A DNA stretch of 64,000 bases from Pelodera strongyloides (taxonomy: Eukaryota; Nematoda; Chromadorea; Rhabditida; Rhabditidae): positions 124,001-188,000 of the forward strand of contig JAANDG010000042.1 in assembly GCA_036852015.1 (NCBI GenBank). Direction: 5' to 3'. The position numbers were made by a program, and so were the translations under genes. The notes below the pieces were generated by a model. The model worked only from the letters and a program-made list of their open reading frames with translations. It had not been told where the DNA came from and made no database searches. This document shows positions 8,499 to 20,000 of this stretch, piece after piece (the first letter of the stretch is position 1; every line of letters starts with the position of its first letter).

Positions 8499-11101
8499 CT
8501 GCTCGCTCTGGTGGAGATATTTATTGCTCATTCTCACACTCTTCTGATTTAACGTGTAGATATGCTGCTGAATATGTCCCAACCACTGTTCCAGAGCACG
8601 ATTGTCCTGCAATACACTTCACTATTTGTTTATGCAATACGTGTGTTTAAGTGCTTGCATGTCTTTATTCAGAGAAAACAAACTTCACAGTGAATGATTC
8701 CCGACGACGTTCCATCCACTGCTCGAACTTCGAATGCGTTCGTTCTAAAAAAAACGATCACATGGAACCCTCATATAAATATTATGGAATGGATATTTAT
8801 GGAATCCACAGTTTCTATTGATCGTGCTACAAAAAAAGGTATCTTTCGCATTGATGGCCACACACAAACCTTAAATTGTCTGTACCCCACAAGTATCGTG
8901 TAACATATGCCATTGGAAGAGGAATGCTTGTCAGAGTTCTCCATTTTGATTCATCCTGAAACGAAGTCAGATTAAGAAACCAATCTTTTTCCAACCGCGT
9001 TGATTTACCAAATACTACCGTGGAAACCTCGCTGAGTATTCGAGCTTGAAGATTTGGAACTATTACCTTGAGCGAGGCCGCATTCATGTACGAGGACCAG
9101 AAGATCGCCATATGTGTTTGAATCCTTTACATGGCTGAACACACTAGCTATTTCAAGATTTTCACCTTTTCTCCAATGTTTATTGTCGAACCTTTCTTGT
9201 CATAGAGTCCCAGATCGGAATGGGCCTTCATCGCCGACTGAAACAAATAAAGTAAATGAATAGCAAACGCATAAAGGTTGTAGGTCAAGAAAAATTCTTC
9301 CATATTCCTTGGGAGGAGAGAAGAGGAATCACTGAACCTTGCCTTGATAACCAAATTGCATCATTTACGATAAGGGTTGTTTTAAAAGAAGGCACTCGTA
9401 GAATGTACCGTAGTCCGAACAATGAACTACTTTCCAGATCGATCATTTTCATAACGATGAGCACGTGATGGATAATGTGGTGATGTATAACGTGATGCAT
9501 AAAGTTGTGTTGTATCCATGTACGAAAAATCGTTATCCTTCATAGGCTATCAAGTGCTATGCAATGCATACAAATAAATGAACCAATCAAAGAACTTGCT
9601 TTCCATGTGTTCGGTTCGTAGAGTTTATCCAATGCACTACCACTTCTTCCCGGCTGCAGTGACATGGCAGGCCTGAATTTCATTGTTAAAATTACAATCC
9701 TGGTACAAAAATAAAAGAAATCATCCACTCTTTCTGTACCATTCGACTCACTTCAGATATGGGGTCATGTGTGTATAGTGCCGTACTCCAAGAACAACTT
9801 CTTCGGAATCGCCTTTGAGCATCTCGACCACCTAGACTCATCACTGTGACGCTCTGATCAATATGTACAACTCTGTTTTGAAATGGTGGCTGGACATACT
9901 CACAAGTGACAATTTGCCAAGTTCTGTTGCGAAGTACTATATTGTTGTACTTTCATTTATGTAGTTTAAAAGTCTAAAGTTCAAAAATGTCCTAACATAT
10001 GTTCTACTTGTAATAAACGTAGCGTTTCATAACCGAAAGTCGTCTATTTTATTCAATAAGAACTAACCTCATCATGTGATTTTCCCTCCACGGCAATTCC
10101 GTTCACTTCTACAATTGCATCTCCAACGAATAATTGACCCGTTTCTTCGGCTAAAATGTTCATAATATTTACTAACAAACTGGCATTAATAGAAACCTAC
10201 TTAAATTTCCCGATCAGTCTAGGAAAACAACGATAGAAAAAAGTGAAAAGAGAACGTAAAACAATAATTTGCGGAAGTATAAAACATACCTGGCATTTTT
10301 GGAAAGATCTTCGAGATCACAATGGGTACATTACTGTTGTGGTCACCTCCCTAATATACATACAAATTATTAAGCGAAAAATGTAATGCATACGGAGGTG
10401 TGTATTAATACAGTGAGCCTGTAGGAACATTTCTGCATACAGTCTACAAATATGTCTTTTCTTTATGAATGACATCGTTCTCCAATTTGTACCTTAATGC
10501 TGAGTCCAAGCCCTCCACCTTCTTTCTTCTTTCGTATGGTAACATATCTTGTTGCTGAATCTTCAGGTGGCTGAGGTTCTTCTGCCGGAGCATCAGATGC
10601 GATTTGAATTGAAAGTTGATCTAAATATATTAATTCATATTTTCAATGAATATATGTTCTTTCCATAAAATTTTGAAGGTAAAACAGTTCAATCTTTTAC
10701 ATAATATGTATAATATTTTTATGCACGATCAGATTTCAAGGTGAATGGTTTTATGAAATAATACGTATATGAACGCTAACAATCACACCATATGTGCGCA
10801 TCTTTTTTTTTTGCCTTTTTGCATGTAAACTTACCTTTTGTGAGTTGCAATCTAGATGGACGACCCCTTCCTCTTCCATCACTAATTAGCACCAAACCAT
10901 GATGAACCTTAATTAGAACTGAATATTATTCAACTAAGAGGCATCAGTTGAATCATATTTTTATTTTTAATAACTTAGGCGCAACTATTTAATGGTAAAC
11001 GATTTTTTTTAGACTATATATAATTGACAAAATCAACTGTTTGCAAAATTATTTTAGCATAAAAAACTTACAACGTCAAGATTCCTGTGTCTTTGTTTCA
11101 T
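8499..11101 (-). CDS. stn-2: Gamma-syntrophin-like PDZ/PH adaptor, 3' end missing
   Basis: Syntrophins are scaffold proteins of the dystrophin complex at muscle and neuronal membranes. Exons (high to low): 11072-11101 (tentative start), 10835-10907 or -10918, 10493-10620, 10290-10350, 10068-10150, 9752-9831, 9600-9672, 9431-9537, 9166-9331 (tentative), 8870-8955, 8684-8744, 8499-8606. The N-terminal PH half reads GLVLISDGRGRGRPSRLQLT. The PDZ domain has GGGLGLSIKGG, LFVGDAIVEVNG and HDEVVEML. The second PH half has IPLPMAYVTRY, TNAFEVRAVDG and SGIIHC, closer to gamma- than to alpha/beta-syntrophin. The linker exons, one with a GC donor (TGGAAA|GCAAGT), are less certain. The second PH and syntrophin-unique regions, about half of a normal syntrophin, are absent. 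The last exon ends with an intact donor about 140 bp from the tRNA array, so the rest is either beyond the array or lost. Confidence 0.85.
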
Positions 11102-11791
11102 TTTCCTTCCAAAAAAACTTCTTTTGTATATCAACAAATGCACATGCTTAAAATAACAACCTCATTCATACAACAACAATAAACATTGAACAATGTTTCG
11201 ATAATTATGGTTAAACGGAAAAAGTTTGTGTGAATTCGAGTATGCATAATTCCAATAGTATGTGATCAAAGACAGTTGGTGTATATCGATCAAGCTGAGC
11301 AGTCAATGTCCACATTTTACACTAGACAAGGAGTCCCGCTCCTCAGGGTAGAGAGACCCCCACCCTTGAAAATCCCAACCCTCTCTTCACATAACGATCT
11401 AATTACGCATATTTAACAACATGACTTTACATATGCTAATGCTGATCTCACATTCCCTAAACATGTGAATTTGGTGCGTGTGATCTATTTTGCCCTGTTT
11501 TCATTGTATAGCACAAAATACATAATCATGAAAAAACTTTCATTCGGTTTGAGAAGAAAAAATCTCCACGCTCACAAAACAAAAATTTTTACGAACGATT
11601 TAAGAGTTCAAGAAGTCTACATGAAAGCACAGCATAAGTAGTAAATATATAATCAAAGGAACATGCGAACAGTAATAGAAATTACACGTTAACCACCAAT
11701 CCCAGAGAAGTAGTAAATATTTCCTAGTTGTAATATAAAATGAGCATAAATAAGTGACATGTTAGTGAATCAAAAAATGCAATTAGATATA
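11102..11791. other. Intergenic, upstream of the syntrophin gene
   Basis: AT-rich. No exon, repeat or RNA gene recognised. Confidence 0.5.
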
Positions 11792-12197
11792 CTAATTAAT
11801 CTTTCCGGCTTTGTAATTTCCCTTCCCAGCTCGTTTCGTGTGTTTCTTCTTGGGGAACAATACTTTGTATAATTTTTTATACTTGCCGACCACTCCATAC
11901 AATGATGAGAACTGAAACAAATTCTAGATGAAATATCAAATTCACTGCAAACTTTCCTTTATGCATTTTTAATTTTGCCTGTACTTTTATATTCACAGAC
12001 TGACGCAAACAGCTGCAACAAAATGGCAAGACCTGCTGACATGTATAACTAGGTGTATGGTATAATTGTTGAAAGCAGCCCACATTTACAAAAATGAAAC
12101 TTACGGCAATATCCATAACAATTAAAGCGACTATTAATACTTTGAAGATTAGAGGAAGGCCGAGATAATAGGAGAAAATGTTGGAAACGAAGTCCAT
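11792..12197 (-). CDS. Small single-pass membrane protein, 70 aa
   Basis: Family not recognised. Two exons, 12105-12197 (31 codons) and 11792-11911 (39 codons plus stop), are joined in phase 0 across GTAAGT...TTCAG. Residues 1-13 (MDFVSNIFSYYLG) lead into a hydrophobic segment at about 14-31 (LPLIFKVLIVALIVMDIA). The C-terminal half is very basic (KYKKLYKVLFPKKKHTKR, then GKGNYKAGKIN) and would lie on the cytoplasmic side if the positive-inside rule holds. The ATG directly follows TTTTTGTTTTCAG, which supports this exact start and trans-splicing. No secretory cleavage site is evident, so it is likely a tail-exposed membrane peptide. Confidence 0.72.
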
Positions 12198-12200
12198 CTG
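12198..12200 (-). promoter_or_regulatory. Likely spliced-leader acceptor before the 70-aa gene
   Basis: On the minus strand, TTTTTGTTTTCAG abuts the ATG and no coding exon is seen upstream. Confidence 0.65.
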
Positions 12201-13642
12201 AAAACAAAAACGAACAAATGATAATAAAAAAATCCGTAGGAGAACCACAAATGAGGGGCACTGCGGCAAAACCATATTGACTTGTTTTAATTCTAAATGC
12301 TTGAATGAAATGGAACACGATTTGAACTTTCAAGCATAGCTGAGAATAAATTTAATATTTTATCGGCTCAAAAAAAATCAGAATAATTTTCATATTTCGA
12401 TTTCTAAAAAAGTTCTCGATCGAAAAATAACAGATAGTTGCTAAATTACACATAGTGATGCGGTTATATGAACAATTGAACTGTGTATTAGAGGCACCAC
12501 TGAAACAAAGTGTACATTTCAAAATAGAATTTTAAAGTCGGTATAATGTCTTTAATTGGATAATATGGATCAATTGGGTTGTGTGAAAACGAGGGTCTCC
12601 ATAACGGGTTGGGGGTTGGGCAGACCGTGAAAGTCTCGCCGACTCTAGCAATCTCGTTGTAGTCAAAAGAGACACCCAGGTTCGCACAGATTAGGACGCA
12701 GACAACAAACTACAAGAGGACAGCAGAGAACCCGACCACACAAAAAGGACAATGCGAGGCAGTGCGTTTGCATCATATATTTGTAGATATGGTCTATGTA
12801 CGGCACACAAGTATGAAAGTAGTTTCGCTTGCATGCCGCGTTTCTTTTGTGCATACCCTTACTATTGCTAGGTTGCTATTTCTGACGTACTTGTGAGGAT
12901 CTATGCATTGCTATCAAAAGATTGCATATTGCAAATTGTCTAAAATCATTGAAAACCATAATTTCTGTAAAATTTTATTCAGATATACACAATAATTTCA
13001 AAATACAATAATGAAAGTGGACCAAGTCCAACCCGGGAACAGGATACTAGTCACAGAATGTGTGGTCACAATCTACTGTTGTTAGACATAGACCTCAGAG
13101 TTCGGTTCTACATATCTAAAGTGGCTGTATTTTTGTTTTCTATTGCAAATGCGACGTTTCTCGCCAAGTGTTCCACATGTGTTTTAGCGTTATAATCTGC
13201 ACGACCAAAATAAAACAAATAGTTCACGTTGACACTGTAGCCTTCGAGATCGAATAATAGTTAATTGGATGAAAGATACGAGTTTGCGATATTTGACATC
13301 AACGTTGAGGACTGTGTATAAGCTCGGAATAATAACAACAAGAAACAAACAAACATACACATCGTAGGCGTTAAGCGCACTTCTATAAATAAATGTCTAC
13401 GTTTCTACTTCACTTATAGCTCACCAGGTTTATACATCACATAGGAAATACAAGGACGTCAAAGATGAACAAGTTAAATTTTTTTACACGAAATAATGTA
13501 GGACCGATGCTTACAATTAGCGGAACCGATAGTTCTTTGTTAAAACATCAATAACAACCGAATATATAATTTAAAACTGTCGGCACATTTCAAAGTGGAA
13601 GCACTAAAGAAGATCAGTACGGACATCACTATCGACCGAAGT
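12201..13642. other. Intergenic
   Basis: No coding exon, RNA gene or repeat family recognised. Confidence 0.5.
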
Positions 13643-16600
13643 TTATGTTCCGAGAGATCCTGGAGGAGGATTGAATGGATCGTGCTGGGGGAAGAAAATA
13701 CCATTGGTTGGGTGGGGAGCTGTATCAAAGTCAATGTCTTCGATTTCATCATCTGATGTCACCCAACATCCTGTATTCCAACCACGTGCGTTTGGCCCGA
13801 ATTTATACACCAAACGACGACCGCTCACCGGGAGTAGAATTTTTGTGTTGTAGTAGTACCTAGAATAAAATCTTAGCTACAGACGAAGCAGAAACAGAAA
13901 AGTGTTAAAAATATTTGTTCTTCCATTAACAAAAACAGGTCAGAAGTATACTGTAGTTATTGTGAGTTATTAAGGTTGGATGTTTTCGGAAATAGATTAT
14001 GGTAATTTTGTTTCTATAAATAAAAGACTGTTAGTGGAGCCCGTACCAAGGGTTGGAGGGTTGGAAAGAGTATGGGGAAAGACTTCAGACAGTTGCCGCT
14101 TTGTTCCATCCATGAGACAGAGGACCGAACTTGTAGACCAATTTCTTTGGGTATGCGCCGGTTTTGGGCACTGGCACAAGGATCTGCTTGTCGTAATATG
14201 TTCTGAAAACCATTCACACATGGGGATCAATTGTTTGTTTTGCGGGGAAATCTATTAGTTGTCAATTAGTTAAGAACGATAGTTAAGTTCGTTTCAGGTA
14301 TCGTTAAAACAATCCAAATATTAATTTCTTTCACAGTTAAAAGGGTCGGAGAAGGAATAGTTGAAAATTGCCAGAGTTTGAAAGATTTTGTTAGGGCATT
14401 CATAGAAAGAAGGGGAAGGGTTCTAGAATAAAATGTGAATAATTTTAGATCTGTTTCTTACCTCATGGCTCGACTCAGTTTCTCGTAGGTCATCTTGTGA
14501 TTATTCTTTCGCTCTCCCCATAATCGGGCCAACTTCTCACTTTCCACAATACGAAATACTCCTTCAGCTGGGTCCTCCCATCTACAAAAGAGCAAAAATA
14601 GTCAAGAAAATTGCACAGTTTGATATTTGTTCCAGAAACAAAGACGAAAATTCTCACCTAACAACAGATGGACAGGTGCTCGGGTCCTTTAGGGCATCTC
14701 TGATGAATTCCCACAACTTGTTTCCCTTGCTATGCTGTGCCCTCTTGCGCACCTTCCCGGTGTCGCGCATCTTTGAGAAGCATGGTTTCACATCGATGTC
14801 TGTAATTATATAATTTTCATCTTGCTGAATCATCTTCATCTATTGCTCCCCAATTCGAACCTTGCGCGTCGTTCGTCGTTTTTCAACTGAGAGTACATTG
14901 ACTTGGTTGTGTTTCGCAAAATCGGCACTCCTTCTAGTGTTTGCGGAGCACACAAAACTCGTACACACACTAGACCCTATGCAGCAGCCAAAGAGCATAT
15001 AATGGAAGAATTTCCAACCCTTTTGTAACCAGCTCCAGAAATAAAGCGCGTGCAGCTAGCATGTATTACTTTTTTTTAAATAAAATACTGAGAAAAATTA
15101 TCTTGAAATTTTATGTTAAAGTAGTCGTCTGGGCTCACCAGATTCGTATTCAGCGTTCGATGTGGAGGGTATCTGCTGGAAGCATGATAGATAGTCCTGG
15201 GAGAGGGGACTCAATCTCGGTTGGGTCAGTTGGGAAGCGACCAAAGGTGACGTGGGCGAAAGCGCTGCGGACAAACCGCTAAGACCATTCACAGCTGGTG
15301 AGAGGGCCGCACAAATATTGTTCGCGAGGTTTTGGAAAGACCTAAAACGTAGTTTTTATTATTGAAGGTGCGGTGCAGTATATACAAAGCAATTCTACAA
15401 AAATGAGGGACCCGACGACTAAAAAAACACACAAAAAACTAACTGTGCCTGGTGGAGTTGTTGCGACAATTGATGGGCGGCAAAGATTTGGTTCTGCATT
15501 CTAAAAGAAACCATTTTGTAGCCAACTATTTCGAGTCTTCAGGCAAAACACATAGTCTACACAGTATTCATATGACTTTACGAGAACCTACTGTTGATGT
15601 TGTTGAAGTTGTTTTTGCAGTTCTCTCGAAACCAAGTTCTCTTCCTCGTTTTTGTTGTACTTTCGCAGAACGTCGTCGATCAAGTTATCATCAGGAGACA
15701 CTAAAAGCACAAAGTACATTGTTAGTATCTTAATGTCCTTACATATTGGGCTAGCTCTTCATCTCTATTGAAATCAGTCACCAGTGCCCGTCTTGTTTTT
15801 TTTCTGACGAATATAGAGTATTATTGAATTACGCGTCGAGTTATAATCCAAAAGTACGTGCAATGTAGCGAAATCCATAAAATCCTTAAATGATCATGAA
15901 GAACACGTACCATTCATCAACTTCAGTAATTCCTTGTAGAAAAGAGATCCGTAATTCGGATCACATGAGGCGAAATCCTTTTCGGTCATTTTCAGCAAAT
16001 CCATTCCTTTCAGTGTGGCAAACTAAAACAGATAATCAATTAGTATGTGTAAGGCAAACGAGAATGTATTTATTGTTGTCTGAATCTGTCATAAATTATG
16101 CACTTATATATGCATACCTTGACCATGTTGATGTCCTCGCATGGGATTCCATGTCTCTTGCTCACATCGAGCATCCATCCAGCAACATCGTCCATTGCCC
16201 AATCTGATGGTTCCTTTACTCGCCATCTTGCCAAATCAACCCTAAACTCATAAGCAATGATATGTTAAAGGTAAATAATATGTTAAAACTATGATATATT
16301 TTCATACAGCCTGTTCGCTCAATCTTTCACTATCGATTGCCAAGGAGCGCTTAAGCAACCCTCTGCGAAGTGTCAACAGAGACTCGCCGAATGCAGCTCT
16401 TCTTTCAAAGGGCCAGTGTTGTGTCGAAAGTCGGCTAACTGGGAGACAGAGCATTGGCTCGTAATTCAAGCGAGAAACGACTTACCTTTCTGAATTTGGG
16501 ATTGGTTTAAACTGAGTGGTGGTCATAGATGCCTTGAGTATTTCGGGTCTGATGTTTTCGAGAATACCAGGCAGGCACATCAGTTGATTGTAAAGCAAAG

Positions 16601-17063
16601 ACGAAGGAGAGGCGAGCGAGGTGGGCGACAATGTCGCCGTCGCTGTGGTTTTCGTGTTAAGTTGTGAAGCGGTTGCAGTTGGTGAACCGAATTGGGCAGC
16701 GACTTGGTTAGCGACAGCTGCCTGAGTAGCAGCCGCGAAGGCTGTGAATGGCGAGGTGACTCCCTTGTCACACGCCGAAGAGACAACAGAAAATGCAGAA
16801 GGAGCGTCGATAAAAGTTCCTAAAAATAATAATTAACTGTTATTTTTGTCGTCTCGAAAAGTATGAAAAGCTCCCAAAAGTCTCAAGAAAACGGTCATTT
16901 TGTTTCACGGTCAATGCTTTGAATGAGGATGTGGGTTTGATAGTTGTAAGGCTCACAAACATGACCAACCAGAAGCAAATGGAGCAGTGTTTGTGAACGA
17001 AGAGGCCAGATTTGGTATGAGACTCAGAAGACTGGGAGCCGCACAGGCAACACGAGGACCTTC
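13643..17063 (-). CDS. Pointed + ETS domain transcription factor (ESE/ELF-like)
   Basis: A DNA-binding regulator. Exons: 16970-17063 (first, tentative), 16486-16819, 16118-16241, 15911-16022, 15592-15700, 15139-15341, 14658-14799, 14462-14581, 13643-13859. Phases all agree, giving 484 residues from 17063; an initiating exon is not resolved. Residues to about 140 are Ala/Ser/Thr-rich. The Pointed/SAM domain (about 145-225) has [35 protein letters not shown] and [11 protein letters not shown] Gln-rich and Ser/Pro linker follows. The ETS domain (about 350-435) has [52 protein letters not shown] and GRRLVYKFG. The two recognition-helix arginines are present (SRAMRYYY). [15 protein letters not shown] and the Pointed domain favour the ELF3/ELF5/EHF group over SPDEF, though the nematode orthologue is not settled. 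Confidence 0.9.
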
Positions 17064-20000
17064 CTGAAAGCATATTGGTGAGTTGATTTTCACCGAAGTA
17101 ATCGCTAGTAATGGCAGCAATTGTGGAGTGGCATCACATCATTACGATGTTAATCAATTTAATTGTATCTGCAATTGCGAACACAATATTTCTTAATAAA
17201 TGTTGTAAATATTTAATTTAAAAAAAAACGCGAACTGGGAATTGAACGAAAGTTTTGGTGAGTTCTAGAGGGGGTAGACCGTGGGGGGTGCTGGGACAAA
17301 GGAGCGTATCCAAACAACGCCGCAGACTGTTGACTGAGCGTGCGGAGAGACCGCGGACGGGTCAGCACACAGAAAAAAGGTCCGCGCGGCACGACACGCC
17401 CCGCGCGCATACACCTCACACTACTGTAGGCTGATATGTGGATATTGATCTTTTAATGTGTTTGGTTCCGATCGATGGTCTTCTCAGATGAAGTTTGCCA
17501 CGCTGATATGGTATCACTTACAACTTAAACTCGCAAGCATTACCATTTCTTCCTGTGCGCGATATTTCAGGTATTCCTGCAAGCGATTGCAGTTCCGAGA
17601 GACTTTGCTTTCCAAAACGTTGTGGCGCGTCCTGAAAGTGGAATTTTATTCAAAGGTCATCCACAACCCAATGAAAATGCGAGAAAGAATAAGTGAATGT
17701 GGTCAGTAACTGGTAATTTGGATCATTACTCATCTACACTCTACTACAGAACACTAAACGCTTATGGACGGTTCATATGTTTTCCAGACGTTTTTTTTTT
17801 TAGATATTTCGCTGCAATAATTTACGTGCGTAATTTAACAAAAGCAACTGAATAATTCGGACGCAACCGCATGGAAATATGCTTGTAATTGGGTAAAATT
17901 TGGCTTAAACACAGTCAAAGTTTTGCAATTGTCGTAAAGATCCGGGGAAAGGAGATGCAAGAACGGACTTTTCTAAGCAAGTTGTGAGAACTTGGAAATT
18001 AATGAATAAAAACAAAATCTGATGCATATTTAATTATTCTGCCTGCACTCATTCCCACCATAAAAGAATGTAAAGGGTATGTATATGCACATTTAATTTA
18101 AAAAAAAAGATTCCAAAAATCTGCACTAGGTGAGCTACTTTTGGAAATGGTTATGCGAAATACACAACAGATGATTTTTTTGGTTGCAGTAATTTTTGAT
18201 AATGAGTTATTTGGAACGACAGATATAGTAGAATTAAAGATATTGGAAAGACTCCTTTCATTTACAAGGAACACGATCATTGTATGACCACAAGATAAGA
18301 TAATGAATTTAGTCATAACATAACGTAATGATAATAATCCAAATGAAAAAATAATTTAGTTATTTGCTAACAGAAACTAAGTGCAATGATTAATACTGTC
18401 AAGGGACCACATCTATTAGTGTGGTTATGTGTAACATATTATTAAAATTGGTGAGAATTGACCGAAAAATGATTGTTTTGCTCAAGGGCCGCACGTGGGT
18501 ATTACTGTAACTAACAATAAGAGAAAAGAGCAACTTTTCAAAAAATTAAAGGATACAATGTTTTTAATTAGGAAAAATATTTAGAACCATACATGCACAA
18601 AATACGATTCATTATCATTTTTGCTACATGTGAATATTCATCTTTGCGTATGCATGATTTGTGTTTAGTGTTGTGTGCTGTGATGTGCAATGTGTCAGTA
18701 TGTGCAGGTGTGTCTGTGGTTTTTTTCGTTCAACTCTTCTGCGAATAAAACAATGCAAAGTCTGAAAAGCGCAGAGTAGTGGTTATATGTTCGTTCGGCA
18801 GCAAGTAACCGTGTTGAATCGAAGCCATTGAGTCAACAATTAGAACAAACACTTGTGATCGGGAAGTTGGCACGGTTGGAAAGTCAATAGTGAAACAAAA
18901 GTGCCGGGTGCATGACATGAATTACAGCAAATCTCATGAATATGAATACTCAGTAGCTGATTCACATATGCATAGATATTTATCATCATACAAAGACAAA
19001 TTAGGCTACGGTTCGCAGAAAACACTGTCAGGTTATTATTGGACAATAAATTCATTAAAGTAACATGCTACTCGACCGAATGGACATCAGAGGGAATATC
19101 TATGGCAAAGAGCATCACATTCCTGTTTTTTTTTTCTTCCACCGACAAGGAATGATATATTTGGTATTTTTAGTCATTACAATTGAACGTCAATAAGTAA
19201 AAGGCACAACGCTGAACTGCTGTGGAAAGGCTTTCCGTACGTATTAGTTATCAAACTGAAAAGACAGAAACACGCCGGAAGTGGTTAAAATGAAAAATAA
19301 GTAGCTCGTTACAAGTAGCGATTGCTTTAGAATGTTCTAGGAGAACCAGGGACGGTGCGCTTAAAAAGTATTTACATAATTACTTGTGTTTCATATGCTT
19401 TTATATCTGATTATTTTATCATTTTTTTAAAGTAACGCGTCAGAAAAGAATATAACACAAATCTTTTGATACAACAGTTAGATCATATTAGTCACTATTC
19501 TAGAAGAGTTTTTCAGGTAATGCGGTTTAATTCCCTCTTACAAGTGCAATTTATACATAATCTTTCATATGTTGTTTACTACGCAAAGTTAGGATCACAC
19601 GAAAGGACCAATCAGGTGGTATTTTTACTCATGCAACTGTTTTTTTTAGAACAGACTCTATCTTAATCGAAAACGTGCATTGAGCAAGTATAAAAGGTCC
19701 ATTAAAGGAGCATCAAAATACGATACTTTCTATTTTTATGGATGGATATTTAGTTACAAACAATCTAAGGAAAACTTGATGTCTTGCTGATTACTTTCCA
19801 CACTTATGTCAACACATTTCGAAAGGAATGCCCAGTCATACATCAATTACTGCCAGAGCAGCACAGAATCAAACCGTTTTCTTCCAAATATATTTTTCAT
19901 ACTATGAACATAAGGCAGAGAATGCAAAACACATAACTCAATAAATATGTATAATTTGTAAAAGATAAACTTACATTTCAATTGAAGTCATTTAAACTGG

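Noticed and set aside
15452..15733. 93-residue frame on the + strand
   Set aside because: Antisense to a phase-consistent exon of the Pointed/ETS gene.
17213..17419. GC-rich frame RVVPRGPFFCVL... on the minus strand
   Set aside because: Arg/Ser/Pro-rich shadow of GC-rich upstream DNA; no acceptor or donor ties it to the ETS gene.
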